From a bacterium (GTDB taxonomy: Bacteria > Gemmatimonadota > Gemmatimonadetes > Gemmatimonadales > Gemmatimonadaceae): a stretch of 9,751 bases of DNA. Made by a program: the position numbers and the translations under genes. The first letter of the stretch is position 1. Every line of letters begins with the position of its first letter. The notes under the pieces are model-generated. The model was not told the DNA's origin. It saw nothing but the letters and a program-made list of their open reading frames with translations, and made no database searches. The DNA lies in NCBI GenBank assembly GCA_021802745.1, contig JAJZRK010000126.1, forward strand, positions 1 through 9,751, read 5' to 3'. Positions 1-5,683 of the stretch are shown in pieces.

Positions 1-145
1 CTGATCAGGAGGGGGAGGGGTACAGGGGCTTGGGAGGGGGAGGAGTGGAGAGAGGAGAAGGAAGTGAGGGGGTGCCACCTCCCTCCTCTCCCCTCGCTCC
101 ACTCCTCCCCCCTTCTTCGCCCCTGTACTCCTCCCCCTCCCTCAG
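1..145. repeat. Long GA-rich imperfect inverted repeat after recR
   Basis: The stretch reads as a large imperfect palindrome centred near position 75 (GGTGCCACC). The left arm, about 1-72, is G/A rich. The right arm, about 78-145, is its near reverse complement: both contain GAGGGGGAGG, GTACAGGGGC and GGAGGAGTGGAG in the same order, with a few mismatches and short gaps. The right arm runs through the recR stop codon (142-144). An RNA made from the minus strand would fold into a long hairpin directly after recR, which could end transcription or protect the 3' end, although no U-run follows. No gene is visible here. The left arm may continue beyond the window edge. Confidence 0.8.
11..40 (+). 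other. G-quadruplex-capable G-run cluster
   Basis: Five runs of three or more G lie within 30 bases: 11-15, 17-20, 25-28, 32-34 and 36-40, separated by 1-4 bases. This meets the usual four-run, short-loop definition of a potential G-quadruplex on the plus strand. It sits in the left arm of the inverted repeat, so hairpin and quadruplex would compete. Whether it folds in the cell is unknown. Confidence 0.5.
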
Positions 146-729
146 AGTGCCCTTCTCGCCGTGATGGACTGCGCGATCGTTACCCCATCCGCGTACTCGA
201 GGTCCCCGCCCACCGGCAGGCCGCGGGCGATGCGGCTGAGGGTGACGCCGGTCGGGGCCAGCTGCTGCTGCAGGTAGAGCGCCGTCGCCTCGCCCTCGAG
301 CTTCGCGTTCGTCGCCAGGATCACCTCGCGCACCCCGCCGGCGCCCACGCGCGCCACCAGCGGCGCAATGGCGAGGTCATCCGGCCCGACGCCGTCTATG
401 GGCGCGAGCCGGCCGCCCAGCACGTGGTACGTGCCGCGGTACTCGCCGGAGCGTTCGATGGCGCCGATGTCCGACGCCTCCTCCACCACGCAGATCATCG
501 CCGCATCGCGTCGCGGGTCGGCGCAGATGGCGCAGAGCTCGGCCTCGGTCAGGTTGAAGCACCGCGGGCAGGGATGAACCTTCTCGGCGAGCGTCACCAG
601 CGCCTCCGCGAGGCGGCGTGACTGCTCTGCCGGCTGCTTCAACAGGTGATACGTGAGGCGCAGGGCCGATTTGCGCCCGATGGTCGGCAGGCGCGACAGC
701 TCGGCGACGAGATCGTCTATGGCCGACAC
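142..729 (-). CDS. recR: Recombination mediator protein RecR
   Basis: RecR works with RecF and RecO (or RecO alone) to load RecA onto SSB-coated single-stranded DNA at gaps, in the cytoplasm. The 195-residue product has the usual family length and domain order. An N-terminal helix-hairpin-helix region (about 8-26, LSRLPTIGRKSALR) is followed by a four-cysteine zinc site (C54, C57, C66, C69). A TOPRIM domain begins near residue 77 (ICVVEEASDIGAIERSG), and the conserved C-terminal segment IARGLPVGGDLEYAD comes near the end. The start is GTG, since no in-frame ATG fits better and MSAIDDLVAEL matches the family. Only 1 nt separates it from the ybaB stop and no clear Shine-Dalgarno is seen, so translational coupling is likely. 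It is the last gene of the dnaX-ybaB-recR operon, a very common arrangement. Confidence 0.97.
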   Translation of the reverse strand: MSAIDDLVAELSRLPTIGRKSALRLTYHLLKQPAEQSRRLAEALVTLAEKVHPCPRCFNLTEAELCAICADPRRDAAMICVVEEASDIGAIERSGEYRGTYHVLGGRLAPIDGVGPDDLAIAPLVARVGAGGVREVILATNAKLEGEATALYLQQQLAPTGVTLSRIARGLPVGGDLEYADGVTIAQSITARRAL

Positions 730-730
730 G

Positions 731-1045
731 TCAGAATGGAAGCTGAAACGGCAGGTTCAGGCCGCCCATGAGCGAGCGCATTTCGCGCTGCGCCGCCTCG
801 GCCGCCTTCTTCTGCGCGTCCACGGTGGCGACGGTCACGAGGTCCTCGAGCATCTCGACGTCGGCCGCATTCACGACGGTCGGGTCTATGCGCACCTTCT
901 TCACATTTCCCTTGCCGTCCGTCTCCACGATCACCATGCCGCCGCCCGCCGAGCCGGTGACGGTGAGCTTCAGCAGCGCCTCGTCCACCTGCTGGGCGCG
1001 CTGCTGCATCTGTTGGGCCTGTGCCACGAGATTCTTGAGGTCCAT
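731..1045 (-). CDS. ybaB: YbaB/EbfC family nucleoid-associated protein
   Basis: YbaB/EbfC proteins are small dimeric DNA-binding proteins associated with the nucleoid. They are nearly always encoded between dnaX and recR. The 104-residue product has the family length and layout: an N-terminal amphipathic helix rich in Gln (MDLKNLVAQAQQMQQRAQQV), a central beta region with the glycine-rich turn GSAGGGMVIVETDGKGNVKKVRIDP, and a C-terminal helix ending near MGGLNLPF. The ATG start is preceded by AGGAG at 1049-1053 with 3 nt spacing, and this site overlaps the dnaX stop codon (TAG, 1052-1054), so the two genes are probably translationally coupled. The precise role, whether in DNA organisation, recombination support or regulation, is not settled for the family. 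Confidence 0.96.
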   Translation of the reverse strand: MDLKNLVAQAQQMQQRAQQVDEALLKLTVTGSAGGGMVIVETDGKGNVKKVRIDPTVVNAADVEMLEDLVTVATVDAQKKAAEAAQREMRSLMGGLNLPFQLPF

Positions 1046-1051
1046 GGGCTC

Positions 1052-2830
1052 CTACGGAAGCAGACGAAGGTCGAGGGCGTCAATGGCCGCGTCGAGCACC
1101 GGATCGCGCTTGCGCAGCTGCTCCACGCGCCGCGCCAGCACGCTCTCCTCGGTGAGCCGCTCCATGGGCGCCGCCTGCTGCGCCTTCACCGCAAGACGTT
1201 CCACCCCGGTGAATCGTGTGCGCAGCGCGGCGAGCACATGCTCCGCCCCCTGCGTGATGGCATCGCCATGCGTGTCGGTATCCACGGCGAGCGTAACGAC
1301 CCCCGCCCCCGAGACCGCCTGCGGCGTGGCGTGGTCGAGCATCGAGGCGATCGTCCCCCGCCCGGCACGGCGGACGACATCCACGATCTCGTCCCAGAAC
1401 TCGGCCAGCCGGTTGATCTCGATGGGAATCGTCCTGGCGGGCGCCGCCACGTCCGCCGCCGGCACCGCGGCACGGGCCGCGGTTCGCGCTGGCGGCGGCG
1501 CCTCGACAGCTGCCGAAGCCGCCTGCACGCTGTCGCGCAGGCGCGGCGGCGCGGTGCGCGGCTCGCCTTCGCGCACGGCGGGCACTGCCGCGCGCGTCGG
1601 CTCGTCGCGCCGCCCTTCGGCGCGCACCGGCGCTGGGCGTTCAGGGGCTGACGGGCCGCCGAACGTCGGCGCACCCTGCGGCGCGCCCGACGGGTTCGCC
1701 ATCACGCCCTTGAGCACCGACTCGAGGTCGAGGGTTCGGTCGAGCAGCGCGAAGCGCACGAGCAGCGTCTCAAAGAGCAGCTGCTGCTGCGACGAGCGCC
1801 GGAAGTGCGGTTCGAGCTCGATGAGCATGGTGAGCATGCGCACGAGGTCACCCGCATGCACACGCGGGGCGCGTGCCTCGAGTGCGTGGCGCAGGCGGTC
1901 GCTGATCTCGGGCGGCGTGCCACCGAGCGCGAGCGCGAGCTGTGCGCGCAGCAGGTCGCTGAAGTCGGCCAGCAGGACGTTGAAGTCCACACCGTGGTCG
2001 GCGAGCCGGCCGACGGAGGCGAAGACGTCGCCCGCCTTGCGATCGAGCACGAGGTCGAAGAGCGCGAGCGTCTCGTCCTCGGGGACGAGGCCCAGCGCGT
2101 CGCGCACGCGCGCCGGCGTCAGCGTGCCGTCGCCCCAGGCCAACACCTGGTCGGTGAGCGAGAGCGCATCGCGCATCGAGCCGTCGGCGGCGCGGGCGAG
2201 CATCGCCAGCGCTTCCGGCTCGGCGGTGACCTTCTCCTCGGCGAGCACGGCGGCCAGGCGTTCGCGCACGTCGGCGGGGCCAATGCGCTTGAGGTCGAAG
2301 CGCTGGAGGCGGCTCAGCACCGGCGCGGCCGCCTGCGCGATCTTCTGCGGCTCCGTGGTGGCAAAGACGAACACCACCCGCGGCGGCGGCTCCTCGAGCA
2401 CCTTCAGGAGCGCATTCCACGCCTCGCGCGTGAGCATGTGCGCCTCGTCCACGATGTAGACCTTGTAGCGGTCCTCACCCGTGGGCGCGTACTGGGCGCG
2501 TTCGCGCAGGTCGCGGGCGTCGTCCACGCCGCGGTTGGACGCCGCGTCAATCTCGACCACATCCAGCGAGGCGCTGCCACTCCAGATGCGCGTGCAGCTG
2601 GGGCATTCCCCGCACGGTTCGCCGTCGTCGCGTTTCTTCTCGCAGTTGAGCGCCATCGCGAGCACGCGCGCCAGCGTGGTCTTGCCGGTGCCGCGCGGTC
2701 CGCACAGGAGGTACCCGTGCGCCACGCGCCCGCGCGCAATGGCCCCCTTGAGCGTCCCCGCCACGTGCGATTGCACGGCCACCGCCGCGAACGACTTCGG
2801 GCGGTACTTGCGGGCGAGGGCGAGGGACAT
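1052..2830 (-). CDS. dnaX: DNA polymerase III subunit gamma/tau (clamp loader)
   Basis: DnaX is the ATPase motor of the clamp loader that places the beta sliding clamp on primed DNA. The 592-residue product starts MSLALARKYRPKSF, the canonical DnaX N-terminus. Visible motifs are Walker A GPRGTGKT (44-51), a zinc module C63, C73, C76, C79, Walker B VDEAH (127-131), sensor 1 FATTEP (156-161), the SRLQRFDLKRI segment (173-183) where many homologues have SRCQRF, and sensor 2 GSMRDALSL (217-225). A Pro/Ala-rich linker (about 378-468) separates the AAA+ and oligomerisation domains from a C-terminal tau-like domain. The reading frame stays open upstream through the heptamer repeats, but that extension is low-complexity and is not included. 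No Shine-Dalgarno is visible before the ATG. I see no A-run that would support frameshifting to a short gamma form. It is the first gene of the operon. Confidence 0.97.
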   Translation of the reverse strand: MSLALARKYRPKSFAAVAVQSHVAGTLKGAIARGRVAHGYLLCGPRGTGKTTLARVLAMALNCEKKRDDGEPCGECPSCTRIWSGSASLDVVEIDAASNRGVDDARDLRERAQYAPTGEDRYKVYIVDEAHMLTREAWNALLKVLEEPPPRVVFVFATTEPQKIAQAAAPVLSRLQRFDLKRIGPADVRERLAAVLAEEKVTAEPEALAMLARAADGSMRDALSLTDQVLAWGDGTLTPARVRDALGLVPEDETLALFDLVLDRKAGDVFASVGRLADHGVDFNVLLADFSDLLRAQLALALGGTPPEISDRLRHALEARAPRVHAGDLVRMLTMLIELEPHFRRSSQQQLLFETLLVRFALLDRTLDLESVLKGVMANPSGAPQGAPTFGGPSAPERPAPVRAEGRRDEPTRAAVPAVREGEPRTAPPRLRDSVQAASAAVEAPPPARTAARAAVPAADVAAPARTIPIEINRLAEFWDEIVDVVRRAGRGTIASMLDHATPQAVSGAGVVTLAVDTDTHGDAITQGAEHVLAALRTRFTGVERLAVKAQQAAPMERLTEESVLARRVEQLRKRDPVLDAAIDALDLRLLP

Positions 2831-2843
2831 GGGATAAAACTGC

Positions 2844-2927
2844 AGACGGGAGACGGGAGACGGTAGACGGTTGACAGCAGACGGTGGACGGTGGACGATA
2901 GACGGCGGACGATCGATCGTGGACTGC
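2844..2927. repeat. Heptamer tandem array (12 units) upstream of dnaX
   Basis: Twelve 7-bp units run in register, consensus RGACGGT on the plus strand: AGACGGG twice, AGACGGT twice, TGACAGC, AGACGGT, GGACGGT, GGACGAT, AGACGGC, GGACGAT, CGATCGT and GGACTGC. The array is bounded by CTGCAG at 2840-2845 and again at 2924-2929. It starts 14 bp upstream of the dnaX ATG, so it occupies the place of the dnaX promoter or 5' leader. It resembles the heptanucleotide STRR arrays described in cyanobacteria in form only. No ORF here looks coding. Confidence 0.85.
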
Positions 2928-2984
2928 AGCCGTGGCGGCCAACGAGAGTGGCCCACCTCGGACGCGGCGTGCGCAGCCACTGCC

Positions 2985-2998
2985 TCGCCCATGGGCGA
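2985..2998. promoter_or_regulatory. Perfect 14-bp palindrome, candidate operator
   Basis: TCGCCCATGGGCGA is an exact 14-bp palindrome with 7-bp half-sites. It lies 8 bp upstream of the TTGACG box proposed as the -35 element of the aro leader transcript, inside the divergent dnaX/aro region. The geometry would suit a dimeric regulator. In GC-rich sequence such a palindrome may also occur by chance. The rest of 2930-3006 shows nothing else I can name. Confidence 0.3.
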
Positions 2999-3006
2999 CC
3001 TTCCCC

Positions 3007-3036
3007 TTGACGGCGGGCGCCCTGCCCCGTTACCCT
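3007..3036 (+). promoter_or_regulatory. Candidate promoter for the aro leader and operon
   Basis: TTGACG at 3007-3012 matches five of six bases of the -35 consensus. Eighteen bases downstream is TACCCT (3031-3036), which keeps only the most conserved T, A and T of a -10 box; an overlapping GTTACC at 3029-3034 gives a 16-bp spacer. Transcription would then begin near 3041-3045, making the leader ORF almost leaderless. Another possibility is a promoter further upstream, with AGGGA (3038-3042) serving as the ribosome binding site. The assignment is tentative. Confidence 0.35.
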
Positions 3037-3044
3037 CAGGGACC

Positions 3045-3122
3045 ATGCTCAGCGCCCGCGCCTCTTATTACTTCTACTTTCGCAGCCTCACACGGGCCGC
3101 GGGGGTAGGCGTTCGCGCATAG
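3045..3122 (+). CDS. Aromatic leader peptide of the aro operon attenuator
   Basis: This short ORF of 25 codons runs from ATG at 3045 to TAG at 3120-3122. Codons 8-12 (3066-3080) are TAT TAC TTC TAC TTT, giving the run Tyr-Tyr-Phe-Tyr-Phe; the rest is Ala, Arg, Ser, Leu, Gly and Val. AGGGA precedes the ATG at 3038-3042 with unusually short spacing. The ORF is followed by an intrinsic terminator at 3148-3182 and then by DAHP synthase. By analogy with the pheA, pheST and trp leaders of enterobacteria, the translating ribosome would act as the sensor: it stalls at the Tyr/Phe codons when charged tRNA is scarce. The peptide itself probably has no function. This role is inferred from the codon run and from the alternative RNA pairings nearby. 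Confidence 0.8.
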   Translation: MLSARASYYFYFRSLTRAAGVGVRA

Positions 3123-3156
3123 CTGACACCGACTTCTCGCATACACCAGGCCCGTG
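3091..3156 (+). promoter_or_regulatory. Predicted antiterminator pairing of the aro attenuator
   Basis: CACGGGCC at 3091-3098, inside the leader ORF just after the aromatic codons, is exactly complementary to GGCCCGTG at 3149-3156, the left arm of the terminator. Pairing of the two (8 bp, GC-rich) would block the terminator hairpin. A competing earlier pairing is CCCGCG (3055-3060) with CGCGGG (3098-3103). These would correspond to the 1:2, 2:3 and 3:4 helices of a classical attenuator. One weak point is that segment 2 lies before the leader stop codon, so a ribosome waiting at the stop sits just downstream of it rather than on it. Confidence 0.6.
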
Positions 3157-3182
3157 GACTTGTCCACGGGCCTTCTTGTTTT
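3148..3182 (+). terminator. Intrinsic terminator (attenuator) in the aro leader
   Basis: AGGCCCGTGGA (3148-3158) and TCCACGGGCCT (3163-3173) form a perfect 11-bp stem with a CTTG tetraloop, followed by the T-rich tail TCTTGTTTT (3174-3182). This is a textbook Rho-independent terminator. It ends only four bases before the ribosome binding site of the DAHP synthase gene, so full termination here would silence the operon. Its position after an aromatic leader ORF marks it as a conditional attenuator rather than the end of an upstream gene. The dnaX operon runs the other way, so this terminator does not serve it. Confidence 0.92.
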
Positions 3183-3186
3183 CCCC

Positions 3187-3191
3187 GGAGG
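3187..3191 (+). promoter_or_regulatory. Ribosome binding site fixing the DAHP synthase start
   Basis: GGAGG lies four bases before GTG at 3196-3198. It decides the start: the alternative in-frame ATG at 3154 falls inside the terminator stem and would add residues with no family counterpart. Confidence 0.85.
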
Positions 3192-3195
3192 CCCT

Positions 3196-4248
3196 GTGAT
3201 CATCATTACCGAAGCCGGCATTCCCCAGTCCACGCTCGACGAGCTGCGCGAGCACCTCGAGGAGCGCGGCGTGCGCACCCACGTGTCGCGGGGGACCGAC
3301 CGGGTCGTCGTCGGGTGCATCGGCGACACGTCAGTCCTCGACGCCGGCGCCGTGCGCCGCTGGCCGGGCGTCGAGTCCGTCGTGCCGGTGCGGACGCCCT
3401 ACCGGCTGGCCTCGCGCGGATTCCGCGCCGCGCCGACGCTGGTTCCCCTCGGCGACGCCGGCGGGACGGTGCTCGGCGGGCGTCGCATCGTGGTCGCGGC
3501 GGGGCCGTGTTCGGTGGAGAACGCCGAGATGCTCGTCGAGACGGCCATCGGCGTGCGCGACCGCGGCGCCGCCATGCTGCGCGGCGGCGCCTTCAAGCCG
3601 CGCACGTCGCCGTGGGCCTTTCAGGGGCTGGGCGCGCAGGGCCTCGCCCTGCTTGCCGACGCCCGCGCCGCCACGGGGCTGCCGGTCGTGACTGAAGTCA
3701 TGGATCCCCGCCACGTGGACCTCGTGGCGGAGCACGCCGACATGCTGCAGATCGGCGCGCGCAACATGCAGAACTACGCGCTGCTCGCGGAGGTCGGGCG
3801 CGTTCGCCGCCCGGTGCTGCTGAAGCGCGGCCTTTCGGGCACGATCACCGAGCTGCTGCTCGCCGCCGAGCACATCATGGCGCGCGGCAACGAGCTGGTC
3901 GTGCTCTGCGAGCGCGGCATCCGCACCTACGAAACGGCGACGCGCAACACGCTCGACGTGGCCGCCATCCCGGTGCTGAAACGCGAGACGCACCTCCCGG
4001 TCATCGTGGACCCGTCGCACGCCGCGGGGCGCGCCGATCTCGTGGCGCCGCTCGCCTTCGCGGCGATCGCGGCGGGCGCGGACGGACTGATCGTCGAGGT
4101 GCACCCGCGCCCCGGCGAGGCGATGTCCGACGGCGAGCAGTCACTCACGCTCGACGCCTTCGGCGCGATGATGCAGTCGCTCGCACTCTTCGCGGACGCG
4201 GCCGGCCGCACGCTCGTCCCCGAGCGTCGCGCGCCGAGGGTCGCGTGA
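3196..4248 (+). CDS. aroF: 3-deoxy-7-phosphoheptulonate (DAHP) synthase, type I-beta
   Basis: This enzyme condenses phosphoenolpyruvate and erythrose 4-phosphate to DAHP, the first step of the shikimate pathway. The 350-residue product has an N-terminal ferredoxin-like regulatory domain (about 1-70) before the TIM barrel, as in the Thermotoga maritima enzyme, where this domain binds Tyr or Phe as feedback inhibitors. Barrel motifs are AGPCSVE (102-108), [11 protein letters not shown] (129-139), IGARNMQN (186-193), LLKRG (208-212), CERGIRT (238-244), DPSHAAGR (272-279) and EVHP (301-304). The metal ligands C105, H275, E301 and D312 are all in place. The GTG start follows GGAGG. The gene heads a three-gene operon behind an attenuator. 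Its stop overlaps the start of the chorismate mutase gene. Feedback inhibition is inferred from the domain, not shown. Confidence 0.95.
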   Translation: MIIITEAGIPQSTLDELREHLEERGVRTHVSRGTDRVVVGCIGDTSVLDAGAVRRWPGVESVVPVRTPYRLASRGFRAAPTLVPLGDAGGTVLGGRRIVVAAGPCSVENAEMLVETAIGVRDRGAAMLRGGAFKPRTSPWAFQGLGAQGLALLADARAATGLPVVTEVMDPRHVDLVAEHADMLQIGARNMQNYALLAEVGRVRRPVLLKRGLSGTITELLLAAEHIMARGNELVVLCERGIRTYETATRNTLDVAAIPVLKRETHLPVIVDPSHAAGRADLVAPLAFAAIAAGADGLIVEVHPRPGEAMSDGEQSLTLDAFGAMMQSLALFADAAGRTLVPERRAPRVA

Positions 4249-4541
4249 TGACGCCCGCCGGCAAGACCACCCCGGCGCTCGCCACGCTCCGCAGCGAGCT
4301 GAGCGCGCTCGACGCCGACCTCATCGCCCTGTTGAAGCGCCGCATCGAACTCGCGCGCCTCGTGGGCGCCGAGAAGCGCGCCGCCGGCCTGCCCACGCTC
4401 GATCCTCGACGGGAGGCGCAGGTCGTGGCATCGGCCGCCCGGCTCGCGCGACAGGCGGGGCTCCCCGAGGAGGCGGTGCGCGACATCTTCTGGCCCGTCG
4501 TTTCGATGTGCCGGCGCGCCCAGCAGGAGGACGCGACGTGA
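4248..4541 (+). CDS. Chorismate mutase, AroQ class (stand-alone)
   Basis: Chorismate mutase converts chorismate to prephenate, the branch point to Tyr and Phe. The 97-residue product is a single all-helical AroQ domain. Aligned without gaps to the E. coli P-protein mutase domain (offset +4), the active-site residues are kept: R15, R32, K43, D52, R55, E56 and Q92. No signal peptide is seen, so it is cytoplasmic. ATG at 4248 is chosen because GAGGG (4236-4240) lies seven bases upstream; GTG at 4245 in the same frame is possible and would add one residue. The ATG shares one base with the DAHP synthase stop (TGATG). The gene ends overlapping the next start (GTGA). Free-standing mutases next to type I-beta DAHP synthases often bind to them for joint feedback control; here that is an inference. 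Confidence 0.93.
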   Translation: MTPAGKTTPALATLRSELSALDADLIALLKRRIELARLVGAEKRAAGLPTLDPRREAQVVASAARLARQAGLPEEAVRDIFWPVVSMCRRAQQEDAT

Positions 4542-5437
4542 GCACCACGCGCACGCGAGCGCCAGAACGCTCCCCACGGCCGGCGACGCCTGCACCGCGC
4601 GACCGCGAGGGTCCCATCGCCATCCTTGGCCTGGGCCTGATTGGCGGCTCGCTGGCGCGCGACCTCGCGGCGCGCGGTGCGACCGTGTGGGGATTCGACG
4701 CCGACGCGTCGGCGACGCGCCATGCGTATCGCGCAGGGGTGATCGCGCGCGTCGTGGACCGCCGCCTGCGCGCGCTGCGTGATGCCGAGACCGTGGTGCT
4801 CGCGGTCCCCGTGGATGCGGCGCCCGCCCTGCTCGAGCAGGCCCGCCCGCATCTGGAACACGCGGCGCTGATCACGGATGTCGGGAGCACCAAGCGACGC
4901 ATCGTGCAGAGCGCGGCGACGCTCGGGCTTTCGGCCAGCTTCGTGGGGAGCCATCCATTGGCCGGCGATCACCGCGCCGGCTGGCTCGCCTCGCGGAGGG
5001 GACTTTTTGCCGGCGCACGCGTAGACTTGTGCCGCACGCCGGGGACGACGGAGTCCGCGTGCCGTCGCGCCCGCGCCCTCTGGAAATCCGTTGGAGCGAA
5101 CGCGGCCGAGCGTGACGCCGCCCTGCATGATGCCGAGATGGCGTTCAGCAGCCACCTCCCGCAGCTCCTATCGCTGGCCCTCGCCGGCGCACTGTCGTCG
5201 CGCGCCATCGCGCGCAGCCGGCTCGGCGGCGGCGGGCAGGACATGACGCGCATGGCGGCCTCGTCGGTCGAGATGTGGGCGGCCATCCTGGAGGAAAACG
5301 CCGTGCCGGTGGTGGATGCCCTCGACACCTGCCTGGCCCAACTCGGCGCCCTGCGCCGGGCGGTGGAACGGCACGACCGTAGCGCGCTCGGCGAGGCGTT
5401 CGCGGTGGCGCACCACTGGTCGAACGCCGAGGCGTAA
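4538..5437 (+). CDS. tyrA: Prephenate (or arogenate) dehydrogenase TyrA
   Basis: TyrA oxidatively decarboxylates prephenate to 4-hydroxyphenylpyruvate (or arogenate to tyrosine) using NAD(P). The 299-residue product has an Arg/Pro-rich tail of about 25 residues, then a Rossmann fold with GLGLIGGS (31-38). An acidic residue (D54) after the second strand suggests NAD rather than NADP. DVGSTK (114-119), GSHPLAG with H139 (137-143) and the SHLPQ segment with H206 (205-209) are typical prephenate dehydrogenase motifs. A helical dimerisation domain follows, and there is no C-terminal ACT domain, so direct Tyr feedback through ACT is absent. The GTG start overlaps the chorismate mutase stop by four bases and has AGGAGG at 4525-4530 with seven-base spacing. 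The choice of prephenate over arogenate as substrate cannot be read from the sequence. Confidence 0.94.
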   Translation: MSTTRTRAPERSPRPATPAPRDREGPIAILGLGLIGGSLARDLAARGATVWGFDADASATRHAYRAGVIARVVDRRLRALRDAETVVLAVPVDAAPALLEQARPHLEHAALITDVGSTKRRIVQSAATLGLSASFVGSHPLAGDHRAGWLASRRGLFAGARVDLCRTPGTTESACRRARALWKSVGANAAERDAALHDAEMAFSSHLPQLLSLALAGALSSRAIARSRLGGGGQDMTRMAASSVEMWAAILEENAVPVVDALDTCLAQLGALRRAVERHDRSALGEAFAVAHHWSNAEA

Positions 5438-5460
5438 CCTCGGCAGGCCGCGGCGGCAGC

Positions 5461-5520
5461 GAACGACGCGCGGGCGCGCCGAACGCGTCGCACGGAGGCC
5501 GAACGACTCGCGGGGGCCCG
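5461..5520. repeat. Three degenerate 20-bp direct repeats after tyrA
   Basis: GAACG recurs at 5461, 5481 and 5501, exactly 20 bp apart, each copy continuing as a related C/G-rich stretch (GAACGACGCGCGGG, GAACGCGTCGCACGG, GAACGACTCGCGGGG). CGACGCG at 5464-5470 and CGCGTCG at 5484-5490 also form a 7-bp inverted repeat. The third unit runs into the hairpin at 5507-5543. Confidence 0.55.
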
Positions 5521-5543
5521 CCTTGCCGGCGTGCCCCCGCGAG
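5507..5543. terminator. Hairpin between tyrA and ffs, likely shared terminator
   Basis: CTCGCGGGGGC (5507-5517) and GCCCCCGCGAG (5533-5543) form a perfect 11-bp stem around a 15-base loop. The right arm ends one base before the mature SRP RNA 3' end, so it would lie immediately downstream of ffs on the minus strand and 69 bases after tyrA on the plus strand. No T-run follows on either strand, so it is a T-poor terminator at best. Position and stem strength make a bidirectional terminator the simplest reading. Confidence 0.5.
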
Positions 5544-5544
5544 A

Positions 5545-5645
5545 GTGCTTCAGGCCTGACGATGCAACGTGAGACACCACGTACCGTTGCTGCCTTTCGG
5601 CCCTGGCGGAGTTGGCGGGCCCGCGACCACCGGGGCCTGAAGCAC
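5545..5645 (-). ncRNA. ffs: Small signal recognition particle RNA (4.5S-type)
   Basis: The SRP RNA binds Ffh and guides ribosomes making membrane proteins to FtsY. Read on the minus strand, the RNA begins GTGCTTCAGGCC and ends with its exact complement, a 12-bp closing stem (5634-5645 with 5545-5556). This gives a 101-nt hairpin, the usual size of the small bacterial form without an Alu domain. The apical region reads CCAGGGCCGAAAGGCAGCA (around 5590-5608), matching the conserved CAGGUCCGGAAGGAAGCA. The tetraloop is GAAA (5595-5598) instead of GGAA, and the U-A pair of the consensus is replaced by G-C, a compensatory change. The AGG and AGCA loop elements are kept. Ends are placed from the stem, so they may be off by a few bases. 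Confidence 0.95.
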
Positions 5646-5651
5646 CTGCAA

Positions 5652-5679
5652 ATTACTGTGAGGGGCAGGGTTGGCACAA
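5652..5679 (-). promoter_or_regulatory. Candidate promoter of the SRP RNA gene
   Basis: On the minus strand TTGTGC (5674-5679) and AGTAAT (5652-5657) are separated by 16 bases, resembling -35 and -10 boxes (AGTAAT matches four of six). The predicted start, about seven bases after the -10 box, falls at 5645, the first base of the SRP RNA closing stem. That agreement supports the assignment. Confidence 0.6.
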
Positions 5680-5683
5680 CTGC

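Noticed and set aside
768..2459. Very long open frame on the plus strand opposite dnaX and ybaB
   Set aside because: It is a GC-rich antisense shadow, Ser/Arg/Ala rich with no motif, and the opposite strand encodes clear DnaX and YbaB.
1052..2830. Programmed frameshift or slippage site in dnaX for a gamma product
   Set aside because: No run of A residues or A-AAA-AAG-like heptamer was found on the coding strand.
2831..3046. In-frame N-terminal extension of DnaX up to an ATG at 3046
   Set aside because: It translates the heptamer array into Pro/Ser/Arg low complexity, whereas MSLALARKYRPKSF at 2830 is the standard DnaX start.
3154..3195. ATG at 3154 as the DAHP synthase start
   Set aside because: It lies within the terminator stem and has no ribosome binding site; GTG at 3196 has GGAGG and matches family length.
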